A stretch of 43,248 bases of DNA from a virus, in IMG/VR virus record IMGVR_UViG_3300037132_000065, positions 1-43,248 of that record; one strand, 5' to 3'. A model generated the notes under the pieces. That model saw only the letters and a list, made by a program, of their open reading frames with translations. It had not been told where the DNA came from and searched no databases. The position numbers and the translations under genes were made by a program. Of this stretch, positions 1-6,550 are shown one piece after another (the first letter of the stretch is position 1; each line of letters starts with the position of its first letter).

Positions 1-73
1 CGACGACGCGTGTGTGTTAGGCAACGCGCGGGTTTACGGCGACGCGTGGGAGAATAAAAAGGAATCGAAATGA
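1..73 (+). CDS. C-terminal end of hexapeptide-repeat protein (partial)
   Basis: Reading from base 2, the codons give the tail of a hexapeptide-repeat protein with the pattern (W/R/C)-V-(Y/L)-(G/D)-(N/D)-A, followed by a short charged end (ENKKESK) and a TGA at 71-73. There is no start codon here. The upstream part is the gene at 42608-43248, which runs off the other end of the window in the matching repeat register if the shared six terminal bases (CGACGA) are overlapped. The pair therefore marks a circular or circularly permuted molecule. See the right-end entry for the family. Confidence 0.85.
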   Translation, partial: DDACVLGNARVYGDAWENKKESK

Positions 74-76
74 CGC

Positions 77-98
77 ACCCAGCCCCAGGGAACAGGGG
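77..98 (+). repeat. 22-bp leader repeat, copy 1
   Basis: A 22-base block, ACCCAGCCCCAGGGAACAGG followed by GG, occurs here just upstream of the gene at 136 and again at 40175-40196 just upstream of the gene at 40240. In both places it lies 38-44 bases before the start codon, and G/C-rich inverted repeats follow it (CCGGT-ccg-ACCGG here). A shared regulatory leader or a recombination junction are both possible. Confidence 0.75.
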
Positions 99-121
99 CC
101 CGGTCCGACCGGAAAAATCGA

Positions 122-140
122 GGAGGCGGAATAACATGAA
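122..140 (+). repeat. Duplicated ribosome-site and start cassette, copy 1
   Basis: The 19 bases GGAGGCGGAATAACATGAA, covering the Shine-Dalgarno site, spacer, ATG and first codon, are identical at 122-140 and 42253-42271. They start two unrelated small genes (136 and 42267). The identity fixes both start codons and suggests exchange of gene cassettes at start sites. Confidence 0.8.
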
Positions 141-294
141 TTACATACACAGGGGATTGAAAAGCGTTTCCTATCAATGGAATGGGAAACAGTGGAAAGC
201 CAAATTCTACACTATTGGAAGCCCTCAAAATCATTCTGGTTTGTACAACACAAGGGAAGAATTACAAGCCGACATTAATGCTTGGTTAGATTAA
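136..294 (+). CDS. Small basic protein of unknown function (52 aa)
   Basis: I do not recognise this protein. It is short, soluble and rich in Trp, Tyr and Lys (MNYIHRGLKSVSYQWNGKQW near the start), with an acidic helix-like end. No signal peptide, membrane segment or metal-binding Cys is visible. An ATG further upstream at 70 is in frame, but the strong GAGGAGG site at 120-126 and the duplicated start cassette favour ATG 136. It lies first after the hexapeptide-repeat gene in the plus-strand accessory cluster, and a G/C hairpin follows it. Confidence 0.65.
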   Translation: MNYIHRGLKSVSYQWNGKQWKAKFYTIGSPQNHSGLYNTREELQADINAWLD

Positions 295-297
295 TCC

Positions 298-329
298 CTT
301 CCCCTTGGTCTTCCCTTGGATAGGGGAGG
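298..329 (+). other. Intergenic G/C hairpin
   Basis: CTTCCCCT (298-305) can pair with AGGGGAGG (322-329) as an 8-bp stem with one G-U pair. It lies between the genes at 136 and 371 and has no T-run, so it is probably not a terminator. It belongs to a set of CCCC/GGGG hairpins repeated before starts in this cluster (3052, 40883, 41730). Confidence 0.5.
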
Positions 330-370
330 CATTGGGGTAGTGATTAAATTCCTTGAAAGGGAAAAAAATC

Positions 371-898
371 ATGAAACTAGACCCAAAATTTAAAATTGAG
401 GAAGCGTGTAGTACTGACGAACGCAGAAAGACTTTAAAATATGTGTTTTATCAGGATGGGACCTTGACCGCAACGGACGGGCATATTTTGGCTTGTGTGC
501 CGGTTGAAGACGGACCGGAAGATTGCGCAATGGTTCATCCCAAGGCCATTTCGGATGCTCGCAAGAATGTTATGGGTCCGACGTTTGAACCGTCGAAAGC
601 GATTAATGGTCCATCTTATCCAATTCCAGAGGATTTGCAATTTCCCGACACGAAACGAATTTATCCGGGGAAAGAGCGAAAAGAATTTTCGATTGGATTG
701 GACCCCATTTTGTTACTGGCGGTTTCCAGGGCCATTGGATTGAACGCCTCAAAATACGGGGATCATGGTGTAAAAATAACGTTTGAGGTTGACGATGATG
801 GCAAACCTTTGCCGTTATCGGTTATGCGTGTGAGTTTGTTGGTCGGAAATGTAGGCACGGGATTGATTATGCCGTGCAGAACCGAGGTTGAAAAATGA
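371..898 (+). CDS. DnaN-like (beta sliding clamp-like) mini clamp protein
   Basis: Probable role: a processivity or clamp-type protein on DNA. Residues 34-38 read ATDGH inside a strand-turn context (GTLTATDGHILACVPV), which matches the ATDGHRLA motif of bacterial DnaN. The C-terminal part has GLIMPCR, resembling the MPMR end of DnaN. At 175 aa it is about half the usual clamp length of roughly 366 aa, so a ring would need more copies or the protein may work differently. I chose ATG 371 with a G-rich site upstream; an in-frame TTG at 353 is the alternative. The next gene overlaps its stop (ATGA), which suggests coupled translation. The clamp call rests on motifs I recognise, not on an alignment. 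Whether it binds host polymerase is unknown. Confidence 0.6.
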   Translation: MKLDPKFKIEEACSTDERRKTLKYVFYQDGTLTATDGHILACVPVEDGPEDCAMVHPKAISDARKNVMGPTFEPSKAINGPSYPIPEDLQFPDTKRIYPGKERKEFSIGLDPILLLAVSRAIGLNASKYGDHGVKITFEVDDDGKPLPLSVMRVSLLVGNVGTGLIMPCRTEVEK

Positions 899-1107
899 AA
901 TACATTTTGACTTTGATGGTTGGGTTAGTACTGGTTGCGCTGGTTATTCACGACCGGCAATCCCGTTGGGAAGGCCCGCGCAGTTGCCCATTAACAATCG
1001 TTTTGGACATTCCGGGGGAAACAGCCGACGAGTATGCCGATAACGTTGAACATGCGGTTAACCGCATTGAAAAATTAGGGTATACAGTTGACCTGGTAGA
1101 CCGTTGA
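895..1107 (+). CDS. Small membrane-anchored protein (70 aa)
   Basis: Residues 3-17 (YILTLMVGLVLVALV) form one hydrophobic helix, probably an N-terminal anchor or uncleaved signal. A soluble domain of about 50 residues follows, with an acidic stretch (PGETADEYADNVEHAVNRIE) that looks like a beta-alpha unit. The start overlaps the stop of the clamp-like gene by ATGA, so the two are likely translated together. I do not recognise the family. Confidence 0.6.
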   Translation: MKYILTLMVGLVLVALVIHDRQSRWEGPRSCPLTIVLDIPGETADEYADNVEHAVNRIEKLGYTVDLVDR

Positions 1108-1132
1108 CATTATGGTTACAGTGTGAGATAAT

Positions 1133-1183
1133 TACGATCTAGAAAAAGGAGCATTGTGGACGCTCAACAATCATACGATCTAG
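1133..1183 (+). promoter_or_regulatory. Direct repeat and ribosome-site hairpin before the gene at 1156
   Basis: TACGATCTAG occurs at 1133-1142 and 1174-1183. Between them, GAGC (1149-1152) can pair with GCTC (1161-1164), which would place part of the AAGGAG ribosome site in a short stem and the GTG start in its loop. A translational operator is possible. This is a weak, purely visual signal. Confidence 0.3.
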
Positions 1184-1287
1184 CCTCACCGGATGACGAC
1201 GAACACCGTCAGTTGGTCGAGGATCGGAAACAGGCGACGAAGGACGAAAAATTCGACGAATGGGAGAATAGCCATGGATCAATATAG
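1156..1287 (+). CDS. Small acidic, charged protein (43 aa)
   Basis: This frame opens with GTG behind an AAGGAG site (spacing only 4) and gives a very hydrophilic product with DDDEH near residue 13 and KDEKFDEWENS near the end. The composition is typical of a coding small phage protein and not of a chance frame. Its end overlaps the next gene, which starts at 1274, by 14 bases. Function is not recognised. Confidence 0.5.
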   Translation: MDAQQSYDLASPDDDEHRQLVEDRKQATKDEKFDEWENSHGSI

Positions 1288-1444
1288 GATTATTCCGGAA
1301 AAAAACGGGTACACGGTGACGTGTGACCCGGAACTGAAAAATGATCTTTATTTGGCACTTTCAAATATGGCTCATCTTTTGAACATGACGATGGTGGAAG
1401 CAAAAATTCGAGCGGCTAAAGAAATCATGGATAAAAACGGATGA
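1274..1444 (+). CDS. Small protein of unknown function (56 aa)
   Basis: ATG 1274 follows GGGAGA with good spacing. The product begins MDQYRIIPEKNGYTVTCDPE and continues into a helical segment (LALSNMAHLLNMTMVEAKIR), suggesting a small beta-hairpin plus helix fold. It starts inside the end of the previous small gene, and its TGA overlaps the ATG of the next gene (ATGA at 1441). It is probably co-translated with the DUF7666-like repeat protein. No family is recognised. Confidence 0.6.
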   Translation: MDQYRIIPEKNGYTVTCDPELKNDLYLALSNMAHLLNMTMVEAKIRAAKEIMDKNG

Positions 1445-2466
1445 CAAAATTCGTCTACATGCTCAGGACTTGCAACGCTGACGGAAGAAGCTGCAACGGT
1501 TTCGCTTGGCCGAAATTGGGACCAGTCGAATGCACCGATTGGAACCCCGATCCAAAGTGCGGCGGTGGTCTGCATGGACTTTTATGGGGGGAGGGAGACC
1601 ACAGAAATCTGAATTGGGCCGATGACGCATCGTGGCAAGTCGTGCGGGTATTGTCGTCGGACGTGGTTTACATCGCCTCTCAGGGCGGCGGTAAGTGGAA
1701 ATTCCCGCGAGGAGTTGTTGTTTTTACGGGTTTTCGAAGCGATGCACTCGAATGCCTGAAAAGTTTTACCCCCGCTAAAATTCTGGACCGAGCCTATCAC
1801 GGAAATTCTCACACTGGAATTGGAGGAATTTCGACGGCTGGGGATGATGGTACCGCGACGGCTGGGTATGCTGGTACCGCGACGGCTGGGGATGATGGGA
1901 CCGCGACGGCTGGGTATCGTGGGACCGCGACGGCCGGGAATCGTGGGACCGCGACGGCTGGGGATGATGGGACCGCGACGGCTGGGTATGCTGGTACCGC
2001 GACGGCCGGGAATCGTGGGACCGCGACGGCTGGGGATGATGGGACCGCGACGGCTGGGGATGATGGGACCGCGACGGCTGGGTATCGTGGGACCGCGACG
2101 GCTGGGTATCGTGGGACCGCGACGGCTGGGTATGCTGGTACCGCGACGGCCGGGAATCGTGGTACCGCGACGGCTGGGTATGCTGGTACCGCGACGGCTG
2201 GGTATGCTGGTACCGCGACGGCCGGGAATCGTGGTACCGCGACGGCTGGGTATGCTGGTACCGCGACGGCTGGGTATGCTGGTACCGCGACGGCTGGGGA
2301 TGATGGTACCGCGACGGCCGGGAATCGTGGGATAATCGTTTCCCGATGGTGGGATGAAAAAAATGAACGATACCGACTCGTGGTTGGATATGTCGGAGAG
2401 AACGGGATCAATCCAAACACGAAATATGTTTTGAACGAAAACCACGAGTTTGAGGAAAAAAAGTGA
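1441..2466 (+). CDS. DUF7666-like protein with a 21-unit octapeptide solenoid
   Basis: The first ~105 residues (starting MTKFVYMLRTCNADG, then a Gly- and Trp-rich CGGGLHGLLWGEGDH stretch) resemble the phage DUF7666 type domain, whose role is unknown to me. Residues from about 131 to 297 are 21 near-perfect octapeptides of the form TATAGxxG, where xx is DD, YA, YR or NR. These should form a regular beta-solenoid. A capping domain of about 45 residues ends the protein. The start overlaps the previous stop (ATGA). The protein may be a surface, binding or scaffold element; no catalytic residues are evident. The opposite strand is also open across the repeat, but that is a by-product of the repeat and not evidence of a gene. 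Confidence 0.75.
   Translation: MTKFVYMLRTCNADGRSCNGFAWPKLGPVECTDWNPDPKCGGGLHGLLWGEGDHRNLNWADDASWQVVRVLSSDVVYIASQGGGKWKFPRGVVVFTGFRSDALECLKSFTPAKILDRAYHGNSHTGIGGISTAGDDGTATAGYAGTATAGDDGTATAGYRGTATAGNRGTATAGDDGTATAGYAGTATAGNRGTATAGDDGTATAGDDGTATAGYRGTATAGYRGTATAGYAGTATAGNRGTATAGYAGTATAGYAGTATAGNRGTATAGYAGTATAGYAGTATAGDDGTATAGNRGIIVSRWWDEKNERYRLVVGYVGENGINPNTKYVLNENHEFEEKK
1831..2330 (+). repeat. 24-bp coding tandem repeat, 21 units
   Basis: Each unit is 24 bases (ACCGCGACGGCTGGGxxxxxxGG plus one base). Four unit types can be told apart by the variable dipeptide: DD (6 units), YA (7), YR (3) and NR (5). Every NR unit also carries GCC before GGG where the other types carry GCT, so a silent change travels with the dipeptide. 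This means whole units have been copied. Confidence 0.9.
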
Positions 2467-2535
2467 AACTCCGCTACCGAAGTGGGAGTGGCAACGGTCG
2501 ATGAACTAATCCAGACGCTCCTTTAGGGGGATGAA

Positions 2536-2745
2536 ATGAAAATAATGATTTGTCCTAGGTCAGGAGATTGCCCGATGCCATGTGATCATGGGAAACCACA
2601 TGAATTTAGGGAGAAGGGAGACGGGCTCAACAACATGTGGGAGCCTGGATGTTTGGACACGGATGGGTGCGGTAGATTTAAAGACAAAAACCCGGCATGT
2701 GTTGAGATTAAAACGTTTGCAACTGTGAAGGAAATTCCGTCATGA
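2536..2745 (+). CDS. Small Cys-rich protein (69 aa)
   Basis: ATG 2536 follows AGGGGG. The product contains seven Cys, the first three in ICPRSGDCPMPC, then PGC, DGC and PAC, with a His-rich loop (CDHGKPHEF), so it likely binds zinc or forms a compact metal-stabilised fold. It overlaps the next gene by ATGA. The context (a run of small phage proteins) gives no specific function. Confidence 0.6.
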   Translation: MKIMICPRSGDCPMPCDHGKPHEFREKGDGLNNMWEPGCLDTDGCGRFKDKNPACVEIKTFATVKEIPS

Positions 2746-2972
2746 AATCCTTGAAACCTGTAGCCCTGGACCTGTTGGGGGAACGCGCGAACAGAATATG
2801 GTACTACCGCGACGCTGAGATTGAATCACTCAAAAGACAGCTTTCAAACGAATCCGAAAAACTTGCAGTATCGGTCCACGAAGTCGAGGAGCTGAAAGAG
2901 AATTTGGATGATGCGCGAATTGTGATTGGATCACTCAGAAATAGATTAGCTGACGAGTTGGGATTGTATTAA
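2742..2972 (+). CDS. Coiled-coil protein (76 aa)
   Basis: Residues 25-70 have heptad-like leucines and many Glu/Lys/Arg (EIESLKRQLSNESEKL, then EVEELKENLDDARIVIGSL), giving a single coiled coil. It is translationally coupled to the Cys-rich gene before it (ATGA). It may be an oligomerising partner of a neighbouring protein; function unknown. Confidence 0.6.
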   Translation: MKSLKPVALDLLGERANRIWYYRDAEIESLKRQLSNESEKLAVSVHEVEELKENLDDARIVIGSLRNRLADELGLY

Positions 2973-3051
2973 CATCTAAGTTGAATTTTCACACTAGATG
3001 AACGACTCGCATTCAGTATTTTATTCGTACTACGTCAAGTCTTACTAATCC

Positions 3052-3064
3052 GTCCCACAGGGAC
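3052..3064 (+). other. Short hairpin upstream of the gene at 3084
   Basis: GTCCC-aca-GGGAC forms a 5-bp stem about 20 bases before ATG 3084, just ahead of the AAAGGAGAAG ribosome site. It has the same kind of position as the hairpins at 298, 40883 and 41730. Confidence 0.4.
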
Positions 3065-3083
3065 CAACAAAAGGAGAAGAAAA

Positions 3084-3440
3084 ATGGAGAATAACCCAAA
3101 CGAAGTGGAATTGAACGGGAAGGTTTATGTTTTGAAGGAGTCTTTGCCGAAACAGTCAAAAACAGCAAACGTTAAAACCATTCAAAAACACCCATACACC
3201 ATTGGAAAACAATGGATCATTGAAACGGCGACAAAATACTATGTCGGTGACGTGGTGGCTGTGACCGATACCGAAATCATTTTGTCCCAAGCCGCTTGGT
3301 TGGCCGATACGGGACGTTTCAACGAGTTCATGAAAACCGGAGTTCCTTTGGAGTTGGAGCCTTGCGGTGCTGTCGTTGTGAGCCGTGGTGCGATTGTGGC
3401 TTCGTTGCCTTCTCCGATGGTTAAAATTGAGGTGAAATGA
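3084..3440 (+). CDS. Conserved phage protein of unknown function (118 aa)
   Basis: It starts behind a clear AAGGAG. From about residue 35 the sequence (YTIGKQWIIETATKYYVGDV, VAVTDTEIILSQAAWLADTG, PCGAVVVSRGAIV) matches a type of small phage protein that recurs in many tailed phages and is usually left hypothetical. It looks all-beta with a Gly-rich end. No enzyme motif, signal or membrane segment is seen. Its stop overlaps the next possible start (ATGA at 3437). Confidence 0.65.
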   Translation: MENNPNEVELNGKVYVLKESLPKQSKTANVKTIQKHPYTIGKQWIIETATKYYVGDVVAVTDTEIILSQAAWLADTGRFNEFMKTGVPLELEPCGAVVVSRGAIVASLPSPMVKIEVK

Positions 3441-3706
3441 TGAATTCGGTAATGATTCGAAATTGTCATGAGCGGTCAGGGTCAGGGCCAGGGTCACGGT
3501 CAGGGTCACGGTCATGGTCAGGGTCAGGGTCACGGTCAGGGTCACGGTCATGGTCAGGGTCACGGTCAGGGTCACGGTCATGGTCAGGGTCACGGTCAGG
3601 GTCACAGTCATGGTCACGGTCACGGTCACGGTCATGGTCACGGTCACGGTCACGGTCATGGTCACGGTCACGGTCACGGTCATGGTCACGAGAGGTATTA
3701 AAATGA
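3437..3706 (+). CDS. Possible low-complexity repeat protein (Ser/Arg frame)
   Basis: ATG 3437 overlaps the previous stop and has a GAGG site, so this frame is the best placed for translation. It gives [15 protein letters not shown] and then a Ser/Arg/Gly/Trp repeat ([11 protein letters not shown] type). An alternative frame from ATG 3468 to 3701 gives a Gly-His/Gln repeat (GQGHGHG type) that could bind metal. There the unit differences are His/His or His/Gln changes, milder than the Arg/Gly/Trp changes in the Ser/Arg frame, but it lacks a ribosome site. The array is open in every frame, so coding cannot be decided from the sequence. Confidence 0.35.
   Translation: MMNSVMIRNCHERSGSGPGSRSGSRSWSGSGSRSGSRSWSGSRSGSRSWSGSRSGSQSWSRSRSRSWSRSRSRSWSRSRSRSWSREVLK
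3474..3690. repeat. GGTCAN hexanucleotide tandem repeat
   Basis: About 36 units of GGTCAC, GGTCAG or GGTCAT follow each other almost without interruption. Only the sixth base varies. No stop codon occurs in any of the six frames across the array. Confidence 0.95.
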
Positions 3707-3722
3707 ACCAGGAGTCGTTTAA

Positions 3723-3923
3723 ATGACCAAAAAACCATTTCACGACAACAGGCGGAAGAAACATTCCTCAGATGGTAGATGTTGCGCCGATTCCGGGTCG
3801 TTTATTTGTCCAGATTGTAAAAAACGTTCATTGAATGCGCAGGATGGGACGTGCCAGAATTGTGGGCGTGACCCTAACTACGGGCCGTTTGATGACCTTG
3901 GCGATGGACGCTTCGGAGACTAA
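3723..3923 (+). CDS. Small zinc-ribbon protein (66 aa)
   Basis: The pattern CPDCKKRS..CQNC (residues 30-47) is a typical two-knuckle zinc ribbon, preceded by a Lys/Arg/His-rich N-terminus that could contact nucleic acid. The end is acidic. It follows the hexanucleotide array with an AGGAG site (CCAGGAGTCG). It may be a nucleic-acid or protein-binding adaptor; no closer family is recognised. Confidence 0.65.
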   Translation: MTKKPFHDNRRKKHSSDGRCCADSGSFICPDCKKRSLNAQDGTCQNCGRDPNYGPFDDLGDGRFGD

Positions 3924-3953
3924 ACGTCCCAATGGACGAGAGCGAGAGTGGGG

Positions 3954-4142
3954 ATGAAACAAAATGATTGGAAGCGCGGATTTGATGAAGGAACTTTTGC
4001 CGCCGTTTCGCATTTGCTTAGTCGCGGAGAGGATACTTTGGCCCAAGAGGTTCTAACAAACTCGAACCCGAGCAAGAAAAACGCAGATGAGTTTGATAAG
4101 GCTCTACTGATTAAATCAAAAATGTTGAAACTTTGTAAGTAA
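3954..4142 (+). CDS. Small helical protein (62 aa)
   Basis: ATG 3954 starts MKQNDWKRGFDEGTFAAVSH; an in-frame GTG at 3948 is the alternative start. The product is predicted helical, with no Cys or membrane segment. It is the last gene of the plus-strand accessory cluster, 37 bases before the terminator at 4180. Function unknown. Confidence 0.55.
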   Translation: MKQNDWKRGFDEGTFAAVSHLLSRGEDTLAQEVLTNSNPSKKNADEFDKALLIKSKMLKLCK

Positions 4143-4179
4143 CCCCCCGCTAGACGTGAAAGTGGGAATGGACGTAGAC

Positions 4180-4217
4180 AAACGATACTCGGTTTATTTA
4201 CGGGTATCGTTTTTTTA
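4180..4217 (+). terminator. Rho-independent terminator of the plus-strand accessory cluster
   Basis: AAACGATAC (4180-4188) pairs with GTATCGTTT (4204-4212) and a run of T follows to 4217. It lies between convergent genes (plus end at 4142, minus end at 4215). On the minus strand only three T follow the stem, so it mainly stops plus-strand transcription. Confidence 0.85.
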
Positions 4218-6257
4218 TTCTTTAAACCACCTTCTGCGCGACGATCCTTCCACTCTCCTAACCTGCTGATCGAATCCAAGATTGTGCATGATCTGGCCGA
4301 TTCTCTTTTGAATAATTCCATTCATCTTGTCTATGGTAATATTTAAGGCGCCATCGGCTATCTCTGAAGTGGTCAATCCGTACTCATCTCTATATCTTTC
4401 GCTAACCATTTTACTAATGGCTTCTTCCCATTCGTCATGTATCGTTCTTAAGTCTTGTTCTGCTTTAGTTTCTTCCAACGGAACATTAAACCACTTTTCA
4501 CCAGACTTGTATCTTTTGACCGCTTCCGCAAACAATTGATCACGATCTTTTTTCAAATCTTCAACATTTATTCTTGAAACCCTTATAGGCCAAAACCTTC
4601 TATTGCCCGTCGTATCCTTAAAATAATGCTTTTCGTTGGTGGTCCCTGCAAATATACATTGGCGCGGATGTTCAGAAGCGTGACGACCATATTTTTCCCT
4701 ATAACGATCTGATTGAGTGGTAAGCATGGCTTTAATTTTAGTTGCTTCGGCTTTTCCAAATGATTCCATTTCTGCAATTTCAGCAATCATTTTTCCTTGA
4801 AACACTTCATAGAAATCATTAGACATGACTGATGCAGTTAAAGATACATACCATTTTCCTCCAATAATTCTTAATGACATGGTTTTAAACGTCTCTTGTT
4901 TTCCTTCAAGAATTACCATGTTATCAACTTTACATCCAGGATCAAAGATACGAGCAACCATTGAAATCCAGAAATTTTTGCTTATCGCTTGGGCATAATA
5001 TCCACGTTTGCATCCAAAATAATCAGCGAAAAATCCGTCAAGGCGTTCGTTTCCATCCCACAAAAGTGATTCCATCCAGTCTTTCGGTTCATTTCTGGAG
5101 TTTTTGTGAGCATAAATATAAATCGCTTGAAACGCCATCTCAGTCGAAAACTTTGTTATCCCCAGGCGTCGCTGTAATTCCAAAACTATTTTATATGTGT
5201 CAAGGTCGGACCATTCTTCGGGTTCTCCGTACAAAGACGTGAAAACTTTATTATGAAATTCGTCCCACCATATTTTTCCTTCAAAAGATTTGTCTCCGTC
5301 CAAAACGCGAAGCCCGTTATCCAAATTAGCAAACGGCACTCCATTTCCGTTTCTGGAAATACTTAGCTCATCCCAAATGACGTTTAAAGAAACTGTGGGC
5401 TTAAGCTCGTCAATTGGTTCTGCTACATAAGTTGTAATTAACGGGCTTGCCCATTCGACAAATTTTTCATAAGTCATCCCTTCGTTTAATGCGTCTGCGG
5501 CATCCCACTTTAATGGCTTGTCTTTGGGATTAATAATTTTAATGTCTTCACAATCTCTAGATAAAATACCGGCAATGTCTTGAGCGGCTTTTTTTCCTGG
5601 ATCATCAGCATCAGGCCAAATCAGAATTTTTCGCCCTTTTAGAACGGACCAATCGTTCTTATAAACGCTGTTTGCTCCATGACTCCATGTGGTAACGAGA
5701 CACGTTGACCCCATTATTTTACGGCAAGCGTCTGCGGATTTTTCGCCTTCGACCACAACCACGGATGCAGTTGGGTTTAAGGACAGGATGTCTAACCCGT
5801 ATAGCGGTCGTGGTTCTGGGTAAGCTTTGGCTGTCCACTTTCCATCAACCAAATGATATGGAGTGTATTGCTTGCCTTGGGGAGTTTCCCGACGAGTCAC
5901 ATAAAATAATGCGTTTCCGTTCTTATCATTGTATTTCCAAAATAATCCTTTAGGTCTGAATTCTTGAATTTCTTGAGGTTTTGAAGGCGATAACCTTTCT
6001 GCGGCTTCGCCCTGTTTAATATTGTGTATTGCGGCGTATAACGAAATCAAATCTCCACCGCGAACCTCTGAATTCGCATGATCCATCCATTGTCCAGTTT
6101 CAATGTTTACACATAGCGATTTACCGTTTCCACCTTTTAAATCAGAGCAAGCGTATTCTTTTCCCTGAAATTTTCCTCCAGGGAGCCATTCTGGAAGAAG
6201 GTTTCTTGAGTTAGACGCGAGTTCCCATGCAAGGGATTGAAAGTCTATTTTAGGCAA
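4215..6257 (-). CDS. Primase-helicase: Toprim plus VapE-type ATPase
   Basis: Replication protein that should prime and unwind phage DNA. Domains in order: an N-terminal segment (residues ~25-80) like those before primase Toprim domains; Toprim with VEGEKSAD (169-176) and the acidic PDADD (215-219) that binds metal; then a virulence-associated E (VapE, PF05272) helicase-like ATPase from about 330. Its Walker A is GKQETFKT (452-459), with Phe where a classical P-loop has Gly, and its Walker B-like strand is MIAEIAEME (490-498). At 680 aa it has the length of a two-domain phage or island replicase. The start is TTG 6257, because a stop codon lies two codons upstream in frame and no ATG is near. 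It is the last gene of the minus replication operon and ends beside the 4180 terminator. Confidence 0.85.
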   Translation of the reverse strand: MPKIDFQSLAWELASNSRNLLPEWLPGGKFQGKEYACSDLKGGNGKSLCVNIETGQWMDHANSEVRGGDLISLYAAIHNIKQGEAAERLSPSKPQEIQEFRPKGLFWKYNDKNGNALFYVTRRETPQGKQYTPYHLVDGKWTAKAYPEPRPLYGLDILSLNPTASVVVVEGEKSADACRKIMGSTCLVTTWSHGANSVYKNDWSVLKGRKILIWPDADDPGKKAAQDIAGILSRDCEDIKIINPKDKPLKWDAADALNEGMTYEKFVEWASPLITTYVAEPIDELKPTVSLNVIWDELSISRNGNGVPFANLDNGLRVLDGDKSFEGKIWWDEFHNKVFTSLYGEPEEWSDLDTYKIVLELQRRLGITKFSTEMAFQAIYIYAHKNSRNEPKDWMESLLWDGNERLDGFFADYFGCKRGYYAQAISKNFWISMVARIFDPGCKVDNMVILEGKQETFKTMSLRIIGGKWYVSLTASVMSNDFYEVFQGKMIAEIAEMESFGKAEATKIKAMLTTQSDRYREKYGRHASEHPRQCIFAGTTNEKHYFKDTTGNRRFWPIRVSRINVEDLKKDRDQLFAEAVKRYKSGEKWFNVPLEETKAEQDLRTIHDEWEEAISKMVSERYRDEYGLTTSEIADGALNITIDKMNGIIQKRIGQIMHNLGFDQQVRRVEGSSRRRWFKE

Positions 6258-6301
6258 AGTTTATCCGATCAATCGAATTGTGTTTTCGATTTAAGCATGT
6301 A

Positions 6302-6550
6302 CTACCGCTTGAGTTTAAATTTTTCGCATATGGCGTATTTTGAAGTCCTGCGTTCAAACAAGAAACAAAAAAAGAATTTATGACGACGTTCTTTGTTAAA
6401 CCGGCAATTTAAACATGTATAGTCGGAAGACGATTCTTGATATTTGAACCTCGCCTTCATCTCTCTTTGGGCAATCAATCGGTTGGGATCGGTTTCCACA
6501 ATGTTGGTTTCTGTCTTCTCGAACAAATCAGGATTAGTTTTGACTATCAT
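6302..6550 (-). CDS. Small Cys-rich basic protein (82 aa)
   Basis: It overlaps the end of the VRR-NUC gene by ATGA, so it is coupled to it. The second half contains CLNCRFNKERRHKFFFC and a further Cys in AICEKFKLKR, giving a four-Cys pattern spread over ~35 residues that could bind zinc; the end is strongly basic. It sits between a nuclease and the primase-helicase, so a replication accessory role is likely. The family is not recognised. Confidence 0.6.
   Translation of the reverse strand: MIVKTNPDLFEKTETNIVETDPNRLIAQREMKARFKYQESSSDYTCLNCRFNKERRHKFFFCFLFERRTSKYAICEKFKLKR

Noticed and set aside
1831-2330. CRISPR array
   Set aside because: The repeats are contiguous coding units with no unique spacers, and no Cas gene is present.
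1582-2445. Long minus-strand open frame over the octapeptide array
   Set aside because: It mirrors the 24-base repeat and has no ribosome site or conserved-looking domain; the plus-strand DUF7666-like frame explains it.
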